NCBI GenBank assembly: GCA_023262305.1
Contig: JALRCK010000026.1
Coordinates: 1 to 13,505, forward strand
Length of the DNA: 13,505 bases
Direction: 5' to 3'
Source: Deltaproteobacteria bacterium
Lineage (GTDB): Bacteria > Bdellovibrionota_C > UBA2361 > OMII01
Position 1 is the stretch's first letter; every line of letters starts with the position of its first letter. Positions 1-6,304 of the stretch are shown here, piece after piece. The translations under genes were made by a program, and so were the position numbers. Below the pieces are notes generated by a model. The model searched no databases. It had not been told where the DNA came from and was given only the letters and a program-made list of their open reading frames with translations.

Positions 1-318
1 GAGGCATCCAGTCGCTGGCTCAAAGTAGTCGCGAGTTACTGAGCAACTGAAGAGCGCTCGAATATCTTTATCGGCAAGACCTGAGTTATCGATCGCTTGT
101 CGAACAACCTCGGTACCCAAACCACTCGGACGCTCACTCGCGTCCCAGAGTCTGCGCGATGCGATTCCCGTGAGTCGCTCTAGGGTGCCGAACGGAATGC
201 CAAGCTGCTGATAGACGCCGGCGAGCTTGTCCTCGACCTCCGCTGAGGTTACCTCAGTTGGCGGAACTGTTATGGCGTAGGACTCTAGACAAACGTGTTT
301 GAAACGAAATGCGACCAT
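1..318 (-). CDS. 3-oxoacyl-ACP synthase III (KAS III, FabH/OleA-like), N-terminal part
   Basis: The minus strand reads open from an ATG at 318 to the window edge: 106 codons, with the 3' end outside. The protein begins MVAFRFKHVCLES, then has a conserved TGIASRRLW block (residues 50-58) and a SVTRDYFEPATG block (residues 93-104). Both are typical of the N-terminal thiolase fold of KAS III-type enzymes of the FabH/OleA-like branch, which condense acyl-CoA or acyl-ACP thioesters. The catalytic Cys-His-Asn residues lie beyond the edge and cannot be checked. The ATG at 318 is chosen because family members start just before the same first beta strand. No good Shine-Dalgarno is visible. The enzyme would act in the cytosol in fatty-acid or long-chain hydrocarbon/lipid synthesis. 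FabH and OleA cannot be told apart from this fragment. Confidence 0.85.
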   Translation of the reverse strand, partial: MVAFRFKHVCLESYAITVPPTEVTSAEVEDKLAGVYQQLGIPFGTLERLTGIASRRLWDASERPSGLGTEVVRQAIDNSGLADKDIRALFSCSVTRDYFEPATGCL

Positions 319-514
319 AGCTGAAAAATGACCCCGAGATCGGCTGACAAAAGGTTTGGCAGGAGTACCACATCCAGGGGGCGGGAACAAACTTTGGAGC
401 GAGGTTTAACCGGAGGGGGCGCGGGAGTCCGTGGGGTGAGGGTTGCGCCGCTGGACCAGCTGGGTGCGGGCACGAAACATTAGGTAGTTACGATTGGAGC
501 GCGACCGATTGGAC
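319..514. other. Intergenic region upstream of the KAS III-like gene
   Basis: About 200 bp between the KAS III start and the terminator of the next gene. It is G/C-rich on one strand, with several runs of 4-6 G. I found no convincing promoter hexamers and no supported ORF. A promoter for the minus-strand KAS III gene should lie here, but I cannot place it. Confidence 0.4.
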
Positions 515-551
515 AAAAAAAGCCCCCGACCCACACTGGTAGGCCGAGGGC
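515..551 (-). terminator. Intrinsic (Rho-independent) terminator of the 148-residue gene
   Basis: Read on the minus strand, GCCCTCGGCC (551-542) pairs along its full length with GGTCGGGGGC (531-522), giving 10 bp with two G-U wobbles around a 10-nt loop. The stem is followed directly by seven T residues (521-515). It begins 17 bp beyond the stop codon of the minus-strand gene at 569-1015, so it should end that transcript and insulate it from the KAS III gene downstream. Confidence 0.88.
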
Positions 552-568
552 GTGTATCAACAGGTTGT

Positions 569-1015
569 TTAGGACCTCAGGAGGCGTTCAACGGTAGAGA
601 CGCTCAGCTTCTCAGCCTGTGCCTCAGTAGCCGCCTGGTCGTTATCAACAATGCGCTGTTTCAGCTCTTCTGCAAGCCTGACGGCGGCCTCGACCTCTTT
701 CACCGACGCTGCCGAAGCGCCAACTATGGCGTCTCGGACCTCCCGCGATGCATCGGAGAGAGCGAACAAGGTAACCGTTGAGTTCTTATTGTCCTCGACG
801 GCGCCGTGTAAGCCGAACAAGCGAGGATCCCCTTCACCCGCCCGCGGAGCGGTCGTGGAGATCTGGACTTGTTTAAAGATGCTGCACCTCGCAGACCCTA
901 GCGAGGACCTCTTACTTTGTGGTTCTGACCTCGATATTCCTGCTTTTCGAGAGGAAAGCCTCTTGAACGCAGACGCATGTCGAGAGGCAGATGGGTCATT
1001 GTCATAATCGCCCAT
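569..1015 (-). CDS. Unrecognised 148-residue protein, N-terminus basic and low-complexity, C-terminus helical
   Basis: I do not recognise this protein. Its first ~60 residues are rich in Ser, Arg and Lys and look disordered. From about residue 85 it is likely alpha-helical, with heptad-like stretches such as VKEVEAAVRLAEELKQRI (residues ~105-122) and ending VERLLRS. No signal peptide or membrane segment is seen. The start at 1015 is supported by a GAGGT Shine-Dalgarno six bases upstream (1022-1026), and the end by a strong intrinsic terminator 17 bp after the stop. It is therefore likely a real monocistronic gene, although antisense frames are also open here. A hairpin covers its ribosome binding site, suggesting regulated translation. 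Function unknown. Confidence 0.7.
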   Translation of the reverse strand: MGDYDNDPSASRHASAFKRLSSRKAGISRSEPQSKRSSLGSARCSIFKQVQISTTAPRAGEGDPRLFGLHGAVEDNKNSTVTLFALSDASREVRDAIVGASAASVKEVEAAVRLAEELKQRIVDNDQAATEAQAEKLSVSTVERLLRS

Positions 1016-1021
1016 GGTACA

Positions 1022-1026
1022 ACCTC
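1022..1026 (-). promoter_or_regulatory. Shine-Dalgarno of the 148-residue gene
   Basis: GAGGT on the minus strand, six bases before the ATG at 1015. It decides this start, and it lies inside the 3' arm of a hairpin at 1023-1045. Confidence 0.6.
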
Positions 1027-1045
1027 ACTGTCTCACAGGGTGAGG
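1023..1045 (-). promoter_or_regulatory. Hairpin sequestering the ribosome binding site
   Basis: On the minus strand CCTCAC (1045-1040) pairs perfectly with GTGAGG (1028-1023). Inside it TGT (1037-1035) can pair with ACA (1031-1029) around a GAG loop, with two unpaired C on one side. The 3' arm contains most of the GAGGT Shine-Dalgarno of the gene starting at 1015, so folding would hide it from the ribosome. The pairing is visible in the sequence; a regulatory role is inferred. Confidence 0.45.
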
Positions 1046-1123
1046 ACGGGAATGCAACCCGAGCCACCCTCTGTGTCCTAATTTTCCTAAAGGGTGTCCT
1101 GTAACATGAGCGAGCGGGGAACA

Positions 1124-1236
1124 ACCCAGCCGACCGATTACATGGAAGCCCAATGTGATGCTCCATCCTGCCTGCACAGGAATTATCGGTTACCCGATGG
1201 GTAGCTGAACGATCCGGTGCTAAACCACCCAGCCGA
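1124..1236. repeat. Direct repeat ACCCAGCCGA (two copies) around competing short stems
   Basis: The 10-mer occurs at 1124-1133 and 1227-1236. Between the copies, ATCGG (1185-1189) can pair either with CCGAT at 1134-1138 or with CCGAT at 1194-1198 (4-nt loop TTAC). Further stems are ATGGA/TCCAT (1142-1146 with 1162-1166) and TGGGT/ACCCA (1198-1202 with 1227-1231). This is compatible with a structured RNA, but each stem is short and chance is not excluded. Confidence 0.3.
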
Positions 1237-1260
1237 ATGTATGGGGTCCGAGCGTACGCG

Positions 1261-1384
1261 CCTCAGAGGGACGTGCCGGAACCAGAGCTTTAATGACTAA
1301 AACAAGCTAAGTGACTGTTTTCTATGGGTTTGAATGCTTGGCAGCAACTACCTCTGAGGGAGCACAAGTAAACTGTGTGCCCTC
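1261..1384 (+). promoter_or_regulatory. Possible leader RNA of glutamate dehydrogenase with two mutually exclusive stems
   Basis: CCTCAGAGG (1261-1269) pairs perfectly with CCTCTGAGG (1351-1359), closing an 81-nt loop. Bases 1356-1359 are also the start of a second hairpin: GAGGGAGCACA (1356-1366) against TGTGTGCCCTC (1374-1384), 11 positions with one mismatch and one G-U, loop AGTAAAC. The two stems cannot form together, as in leaders that switch state. Neither stem is followed by a T-run, so no terminator form is seen. The element ends 87 bp before the ATG at 1472. The pairing is direct; a regulatory role is inference and no known riboswitch class is recognised. Confidence 0.3.
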
Positions 1385-1471
1385 CCCGGGGTGCGGGCGT
1401 ATACTCAAAAGACCAGGCCTTCACGGTAGCTGGGAAGCGAATCGCCTTTTGTACCGGCGAAAAGTTACGAC

Positions 1472-3808
1472 ATGAACGGTCACTCAGTCCAAGCCTTTGC
1501 GAATAGCTTTGTCGACCAGGTCTCGGCTCTCCTCACCCCAACTGAGACTTCGACTCTGAACAATCTCACCGACGCTCTTCATGCAGGAGAGAAGGTCTCC
1601 ATCACAACCCTCTTGAATTCCCTTTTTGCCCGCTCGACCAAGGAATTTATCCGAACACAAACTCCGGAGCAGGCGGCACGAATCGTTACAGGAACCCTCT
1701 CCGCAATCTCATCGCTCTCGCGCGAGCCAGACCGAATCGCTCTCAACCTCACTCAGCTCGATGATGGTGGCGATCTTTTTCTGGCTCTCGATGATCATCC
1801 CTTCATCATCAGCTCAATTGCAGAGACCCTCTCCGACGCTGATGTGAAAGTTGATTCCTTTCTCCACCCTATATTTCTCCACAAAGGTGAGCCGGTCGCG
1901 GTATCATTCATCCGAATTGCAGAGGGGTCATTCGAAAGAGCTCACGCGCTCCTCCCTCGACTGCGTGAGATGCTGCACAACCTCACGCGTGTAGGTAAAG
2001 ATTTCGGAGCCATGAAGGCGCTCGTCTCAACGACGATCCATAAGCTACCCACGACTCCGTTACTCAGCAATTCCGGAGAATTCTCGGCTGAGGAGGTCTC
2101 GCAATTCCTCGCGTGGCTCAACGACGGATGCTTCTTCTTTATCGCTGCCGGCACAGGCTCGCTAGAGCGCGGACTTGACGGGGCATCACTGCTCGGTGTT
2201 TGGAGCGCGGAGAACGCCTATACGGCGGAGCTTCGCTCTGAAGTGCGCGAGGATGTCACAACCCTGACAAAGGGTGGTCTGAACTTCTCAATTCGAAAGC
2301 TACGACTCTCCTCTCGCATACACCGTCACGCCACCCTAGTTCACATCCTCGTTCAACCGCAGAAATCGAACCCCGCATTCTCATCATTTGTCGGGTACCT
2401 CACATCAAAAGCGTGGGCGCATGAAGCCCACGATATTCCGATCCTCAGGAGGAAGGTTGATTCAATCATCGCTCACGAGGGTGCAATCCCCAACTCTCAC
2501 GACTACAAGTACATCGTCGAAGTAATCGACAACATGCCCACTGACGAGGCTCTCGCCACTCCCGCCTCAAACCTCATAGCACTCGCAAATCTCGCCCTCG
2601 GCGTGTTTAGCCAAGAAGAGACTCGAACGCTGACGACCATCGACGAGATCGGGCGTCGAGCTTTCACCGCAGTAGTGCTTCCGCCAGAACGATACAGCGC
2701 GGCTACCCAAGCCGTAGTTCAAAACATCCTCGAAGAAGCCTTCAAGGCAGAACCGTGGTCAAGCGAGGTCCACATCGACTCAAGCAAGCGACGTCAATTC
2801 AGGCTCTACTTGAGCACCCCGCTGCCACACGGTGCAAAATGTGAGTCGATTCCAAGCTCGCTCACAGAACGTATCATCTCAGCAACGATGCCGTGGGATG
2901 AAAAGCTACGGGACGCATCTCAATCACTGGATCTCTCATTTCCTATCGACGGTGTGTTTCCAAACGACTACAAAGCTGCCACTGATACCGCCGAAGCCGT
3001 TCACGATCTGCAAGCGTTGGCGTCACTCAGTAAAGAGAATCCGAGCGTTGTGTCGCTCTTCTCGCCCGAAGCGCTTGGGTCTTCTCCCCTCCTCACCATC
3101 TTCTCTGCAAACAAGGAGATTTCGATCAGCCTTGCTACTCCGATCCTTGAAAATGTTGGGGTGGAAGTTTTAAGCGCCTACTCGTACGAGTGCCTCGGGC
3201 CATTGGGCACCACGTATTTGTTGAAGCTCACGATTCGTCCCTACGATGGAGAGCCTCTGTTGCCGGCGAACTTCAATACAGCAGTAGCTCCGGGACTCTC
3301 AAAGGTCCTCGATGGCAACGCGCCAAACGACCCGCTCAATGCCCTTCTTCGAAAGGTTCCGGTCGACATTCAACAGATATCCCTCTTACGATGCTACTGC
3401 GCCCACCTCTGGCAGATTCAAAAGGTATCGACCAAACGCACCATGTGGGAGGCTCTCGCCGGCTCTCCGCCAGTGGCACTTCAACTCTGTCGGATATTCG
3501 ACTGGATGTTTAACCCAGCACACGACCTCTCCCTTGAAGAGCGGTCCCGTAGGTCCTCTCTTGAAGAAGCCGTTCTTCTTGAGGCGCTCAGAGATGTTCG
3601 CGACATCACTCAAGACCGGGTTCTGCGTGCTCTTCTCGCACTGGTAAAGAACACTGTACGCACCAATTTTTTTGCGAATCCTGTCGCCCTTGCCCTCAAG
3701 CTTCGCTCCCAAAAGATAGAGTTCATGGCCCCCACCCCCGCCCCCTCTTCGAGATCTTTGTGTTCTCATCGAGGATCGAGGGAACTCACCTGCGAAGCGC
3801 ACGCGTAG
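1472..3808 (+). CDS. NAD-dependent glutamate dehydrogenase (large, GDH-180 type), N-terminal half, frameshifted
   Basis: This is the first half of one broken gene. The enzyme oxidatively deaminates L-glutamate to 2-oxoglutarate and ammonium with NAD+ in the cytosol. The N-terminal part of this family carries ACT-like regulatory domains. Here DDHPFIISSIAETL (residues 107-120) followed by DSFLHPIFLHKGEP matches the characteristic first ACT-like block. The family sequence continues to MAPTPAP at about residue 758 (codons to ~3742). The last ~20 residues of this frame are out-of-frame and spurious. The family motif PLFEIFVFS continues at once in the -1 frame, so the intact product would be about 757 + 824 = 1,581 residues, close to the family's usual ~1,600. 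The ATG at 1472 has no strong Shine-Dalgarno. It is the only plus-strand gene in the window and stands alone. Confidence 0.9.
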   Translation: MNGHSVQAFANSFVDQVSALLTPTETSTLNNLTDALHAGEKVSITTLLNSLFARSTKEFIRTQTPEQAARIVTGTLSAISSLSREPDRIALNLTQLDDGGDLFLALDDHPFIISSIAETLSDADVKVDSFLHPIFLHKGEPVAVSFIRIAEGSFERAHALLPRLREMLHNLTRVGKDFGAMKALVSTTIHKLPTTPLLSNSGEFSAEEVSQFLAWLNDGCFFFIAAGTGSLERGLDGASLLGVWSAENAYTAELRSEVREDVTTLTKGGLNFSIRKLRLSSRIHRHATLVHILVQPQKSNPAFSSFVGYLTSKAWAHEAHDIPILRRKVDSIIAHEGAIPNSHDYKYIVEVIDNMPTDEALATPASNLIALANLALGVFSQEETRTLTTIDEIGRRAFTAVVLPPERYSAATQAVVQNILEEAFKAEPWSSEVHIDSSKRRQFRLYLSTPLPHGAKCESIPSSLTERIISATMPWDEKLRDASQSLDLSFPIDGVFPNDYKAATDTAEAVHDLQALASLSKENPSVVSLFSPEALGSSPLLTIFSANKEISISLATPILENVGVEVLSAYSYECLGPLGTTYLLKLTIRPYDGEPLLPANFNTAVAPGLSKVLDGNAPNDPLNALLRKVPVDIQQISLLRCYCAHLWQIQKVSTKRTMWEALAGSPPVALQLCRIFDWMFNPAHDLSLEERSRRSSLEEAVLLEALRDVRDITQDRVLRALLALVKNTVRTNFFANPVALALKLRSQKIEFMAPTPAPSSRSLCSHRGSRELTCEAHA
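3735..3750 (+). other. Frameshift site in the glutamate dehydrogenase gene
   Basis: A C-rich stretch with C-runs at 3735-3739 and 3741-3745. The upstream frame gives Ala-Pro-Ser-Ser here. Adding one C to the 3741-3745 run would give Ala-Pro-Leu-Phe-Glu-Ile-Phe-Val, which is the family sequence. A single missing C is therefore enough to join both halves without losing a residue. Confidence 0.85.
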
Positions 3809-6216
3809 CCAGAGGTGGCATTCGATGGAGCGAAAGACTCGACGATTATAGGTCAGAAGTTCTCGGGCTCATGAAGACGCAAAAGGTGAAGAACGTCATC
3901 ATCGTCCCGAGCGGTGCCAAGGGTGGCTTCATCGTCAAGAATCTTCCCCGACAGGGCGATCAGATGCTCAAAGGAGTAGAGACTGGCTATCGCGAATACA
4001 TCACAGCGCTCCTGACGCTTGCCGACAACAAAGTGGGCGAGACGGTCGTCCATCCGAAGGACATGGTGATTTACGACGAGCCTGATCCGTATTTCGTGGT
4101 GGCAGCTGATAAAGGCACAGCAACGTTCAGCGATGTGGCTAACTCCATAGCGCAGAAGGATTTTAATTTCTGGCTCGGAGACGCATTCGCATCGGGCGGC
4201 TCTGCAGGGTATGACCATAAAAAGTACGGAATCACCGCGAAAGGGGGATGGGAGTGCGTGCAACGACACTTCAGAGATCTTGGAATTAATTATACCGACC
4301 AACCCTTCACGGTTGTAGGACTCGGCGATATGTCGGGAGACGTTTTTGGAAACGGGCTCTTACTGAGTAGGAATATGGCGCTCATCGCCGCATTCAATCA
4401 CAAACACATCTTCATCGATCCGACCCCGAACCTGGCGACTACCTACGAGGAGCGCACGCGCCTCTTTACCACTCCACGCTCCCAGTGGTCCGACTTTAAG
4501 GCCGAAGCGATCTCAAAGGGAGGCGGAATATTTAACCGCTTCGACAAAGAGATTCAGCTGAACCCAGAGATTCGAAACGCCCTCTCCATCCCTGATGAGA
4601 CTCCGAATATCGTCGACGGCGAACAGCTAATCTCCCTGATCTTGAAGGCTCAGGTTGACCTGATGTGGAATGGTGGCATCGGGACGTATGTCAAAGCAGC
4701 GAGTGAGTCGCACGCCGATGTGAACGATGGCACCAACGATGGGGTTCGGATCAACGCGGACCAACTGCGTGCGCGAGTCGTCGGCGAGGGTGGCAACTTA
4801 GGATTTACCCAAAAAGCCCGCGTAGAGGTCTCTCTTAAAGGGGGAAGGATTAATACGGACGCGATTGATAACTCAGGAGGTGTTGACCTCTCCGACCATG
4901 AGGTAAATCTTAAGCTCCTCTTCTCGCCCCTCGTTCGGACGGGTTCCATCTCTCTTGAGGACCGAAATGCTCTCCTCAAAGAGATCGCTCCAGATGTGGT
5001 TGAATCCGTTCTCCAGCACAACCGGGACCAAGCGCTCATGCTCTCAGTGTCCCAGATACGCTCAAGCACCACGATGGAGCAGTACCGTTACCTCATCCGT
5101 GATATGCATCGGCTCGGCTTTCTCGATCGTGGTCGCGACGGATTACCCGATGAGTCGGAAATCGATGAACGCTCCACCTCGAAGGTTGGTCTGACCCGCC
5201 CTGAGCTCGCTATCTGTAGCGCGGCCGTCAAGATGTGGGTCAAAGAGGGGCTTCGCTCGTCGAACCTTTGCAAGGATCGAAGCCTTGAGAGGTATCTCCT
5301 TGAGTACTTCCCTCACCAAGTTCGTACCAGATTCTCAGCTGAGGTGCTTTCGCATCCCTTGCGCGGTGACATTATCGCCAGCGAGATCATCAGCTCTATC
5401 ACGCCGGTCGTTGGCATCTCGTTTATTCACTCCCTGGTGACCATGAACACCACAAAGGTCTCGACTGCGATGAAGTGCATCCTTGCAGCGGATACAATTC
5501 TAGGTGGAGCAGAGCTACGAAACAGCCTACGATCGCTCGACACCTCAAGCTCCTGCTCCAACTTTACGACATTGTGGCTCGCGATGGGGAGCACGGTGCG
5601 AGAGGCAGCCAACTGGCTCCTCGCCACCCACGGAAGTACTCACTCCCTTCAGGAGATCGTCGCCCTCTACGCGGATCAATTTAAGACACTCTCCTCTCAC
5701 AGCTCCCTGGTATTCACCGGCAAAGAGTTTCAGCGATACGAGCGAAGGGTGGCCGAGTACCGCACCTTCAACGCCGATGCGGCGACCGCTCACATCTTCG
5801 CCCTCTATCGACGAATTCTCCCTCTCCTTGAAATGTTGTGGGCTGCCCGCGAGTTCTCGTGTGACGTGAAGGTGGTCGCAACCACCTACTCACAGGTTTT
5901 AGAGGAGCTTCGAATCAATGAATTGTTTAAACTTGAGAGCTCGCTTGAGGCTACGAGCAAATGGGAACAAGAGCTGATAGCTGGATCCTATCAAGAAATC
6001 AGGAGAGGCATCTCACGTATTACTGGGCAGATTGTGTCTCAGGGGTGCAATTCTCCTGAGTCAGTCACAAAAGCGATCAGCCAGTCGCCCAGCTATGAAG
6101 CGATTCGGTCCACTATGGCCGACGTTGAGGAGCTTCTTCGCCAGAAACGCCCATTTCAGGTCGCAGCGCTTCCAGTCATAACCCGACAGTTAAGACTCCT
6201 GACAATCAAGACCTGA
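3742..6216 (+). CDS. NAD-dependent glutamate dehydrogenase (large, GDH-180 type), catalytic C-terminal half
   Basis: This is the second half of the broken gene. The frame is family-like from 3742 (PLFEIFVFS); the first usable start codon inside it is a GTG at 3760, which is unlikely to be a native start. Numbering from that GTG: VARGGIRWSERLDDYRSEV (~16-34), then KNVIIVPSGAKGGF (44-57), carrying the conserved GAKGG lysine expected at the active site. VVGLGDMSGDVFGNGLL (185-201) is the Rossmann-type block, followed by VVGEGGNLGFTQKARVE and KGGRINTDAIDNSGG. After these comes a ~350-residue helical C-terminal region typical of GDH-180 enzymes. All catalytic blocks look intact, so only the frame break argues against function. 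The gene converges on the minus-strand glycosyltransferase operon, 88 bp away. Confidence 0.92.
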   Translation, partial: PLFEIFVFSSRIEGTHLRSARVARGGIRWSERLDDYRSEVLGLMKTQKVKNVIIVPSGAKGGFIVKNLPRQGDQMLKGVETGYREYITALLTLADNKVGETVVHPKDMVIYDEPDPYFVVAADKGTATFSDVANSIAQKDFNFWLGDAFASGGSAGYDHKKYGITAKGGWECVQRHFRDLGINYTDQPFTVVGLGDMSGDVFGNGLLLSRNMALIAAFNHKHIFIDPTPNLATTYEERTRLFTTPRSQWSDFKAEAISKGGGIFNRFDKEIQLNPEIRNALSIPDETPNIVDGEQLISLILKAQVDLMWNGGIGTYVKAASESHADVNDGTNDGVRINADQLRARVVGEGGNLGFTQKARVEVSLKGGRINTDAIDNSGGVDLSDHEVNLKLLFSPLVRTGSISLEDRNALLKEIAPDVVESVLQHNRDQALMLSVSQIRSSTTMEQYRYLIRDMHRLGFLDRGRDGLPDESEIDERSTSKVGLTRPELAICSAAVKMWVKEGLRSSNLCKDRSLERYLLEYFPHQVRTRFSAEVLSHPLRGDIIASEIISSITPVVGISFIHSLVTMNTTKVSTAMKCILAADTILGGAELRNSLRSLDTSSSCSNFTTLWLAMGSTVREAANWLLATHGSTHSLQEIVALYADQFKTLSSHSSLVFTGKEFQRYERRVAEYRTFNADAATAHIFALYRRILPLLEMLWAAREFSCDVKVVATTYSQVLEELRINELFKLESSLEATSKWEQELIAGSYQEIRRGISRITGQIVSQGCNSPESVTKAISQSPSYEAIRSTMADVEELLRQKRPFQVAALPVITRQLRLLTIKT

Positions 6217-6274
6217 TGAAACACCACGGGTGTTGGAGCCACTCTCATGGCACCATCAGGAACTCGCCGCGTAC

Positions 6275-6294
6275 CCTCGACCGTGAGGTCGGGG
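6275..6294 (+). terminator. Hairpin after glutamate dehydrogenase (possible terminator, no T-run)
   Basis: CCTCGACC (6275-6282) pairs with GGTCGGGG (6287-6294), 8 bp including one U-G wobble, capped by a GTGA (GNRA-type) loop. It starts 59 bases after the stop at 6216 in the 88 bp gap between convergent genes. The wobble becomes an A-C mismatch on the other strand, so it suits plus-strand RNA better. There is no T-run, so it may only stabilise the 3' end or help Rho-dependent termination. Confidence 0.4.
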
Positions 6295-6304
6295 TCTAGA
6301 GCTA

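Larger units (their letters stand above)
1046..1471. other. Long intergenic region between divergent genes, rich in repeats
   Basis: This gap holds no supported gene and no tRNA. It does contain a 7-bp direct repeat spaced 21 bp apart (GTGTCCT at 1073 and 1094), a 10-bp direct repeat ACCCAGCCGA (1124-1133 and 1227-1236), competing short stems between 1133 and 1231, a 9-bp inverted repeat (1261-1269 with 1351-1359), and a strong hairpin (1356-1384). A TATACT at 1400-1405 looks like a -10 box but lacks a -35 partner. I could not match the region to 6S RNA, tmRNA, RNase P RNA, SRP RNA or a known riboswitch by conserved motifs. It probably carries the leader and promoter of the glutamate dehydrogenase gene. 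Confidence 0.5.

Noticed and set aside
285..473. 62-codon minus-strand ORF overlapping the KAS III start
   Set aside because: It overlaps the KAS III-like coding sequence in another frame, has a proline/serine-rich low-complexity sequence and no Shine-Dalgarno.
494..1007. Two plus-strand ORFs antisense to the 148-residue gene
   Set aside because: They run across a minus-strand intrinsic terminator and have no ribosome binding site. The minus-strand gene has start and stop signals that fit.
1400..1405. TATACT as a -10 box for glutamate dehydrogenase
   Set aside because: There is no -35-like hexamer at 16-18 bp and no TG extension, so the match alone is not enough.
1016..1471. 6S RNA, tmRNA, RNase P RNA, SRP RNA or a known riboswitch in the long gap
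   Set aside because: I looked on both strands for the conserved motifs I know for these and found none.
3386..3802. 138-codon minus-strand ORF across the GDH frameshift
   Set aside because: It lies opposite strongly family-conserved GDH coding sequence and contains a poly-Gly run made by the C-rich tract; it is a shadow.
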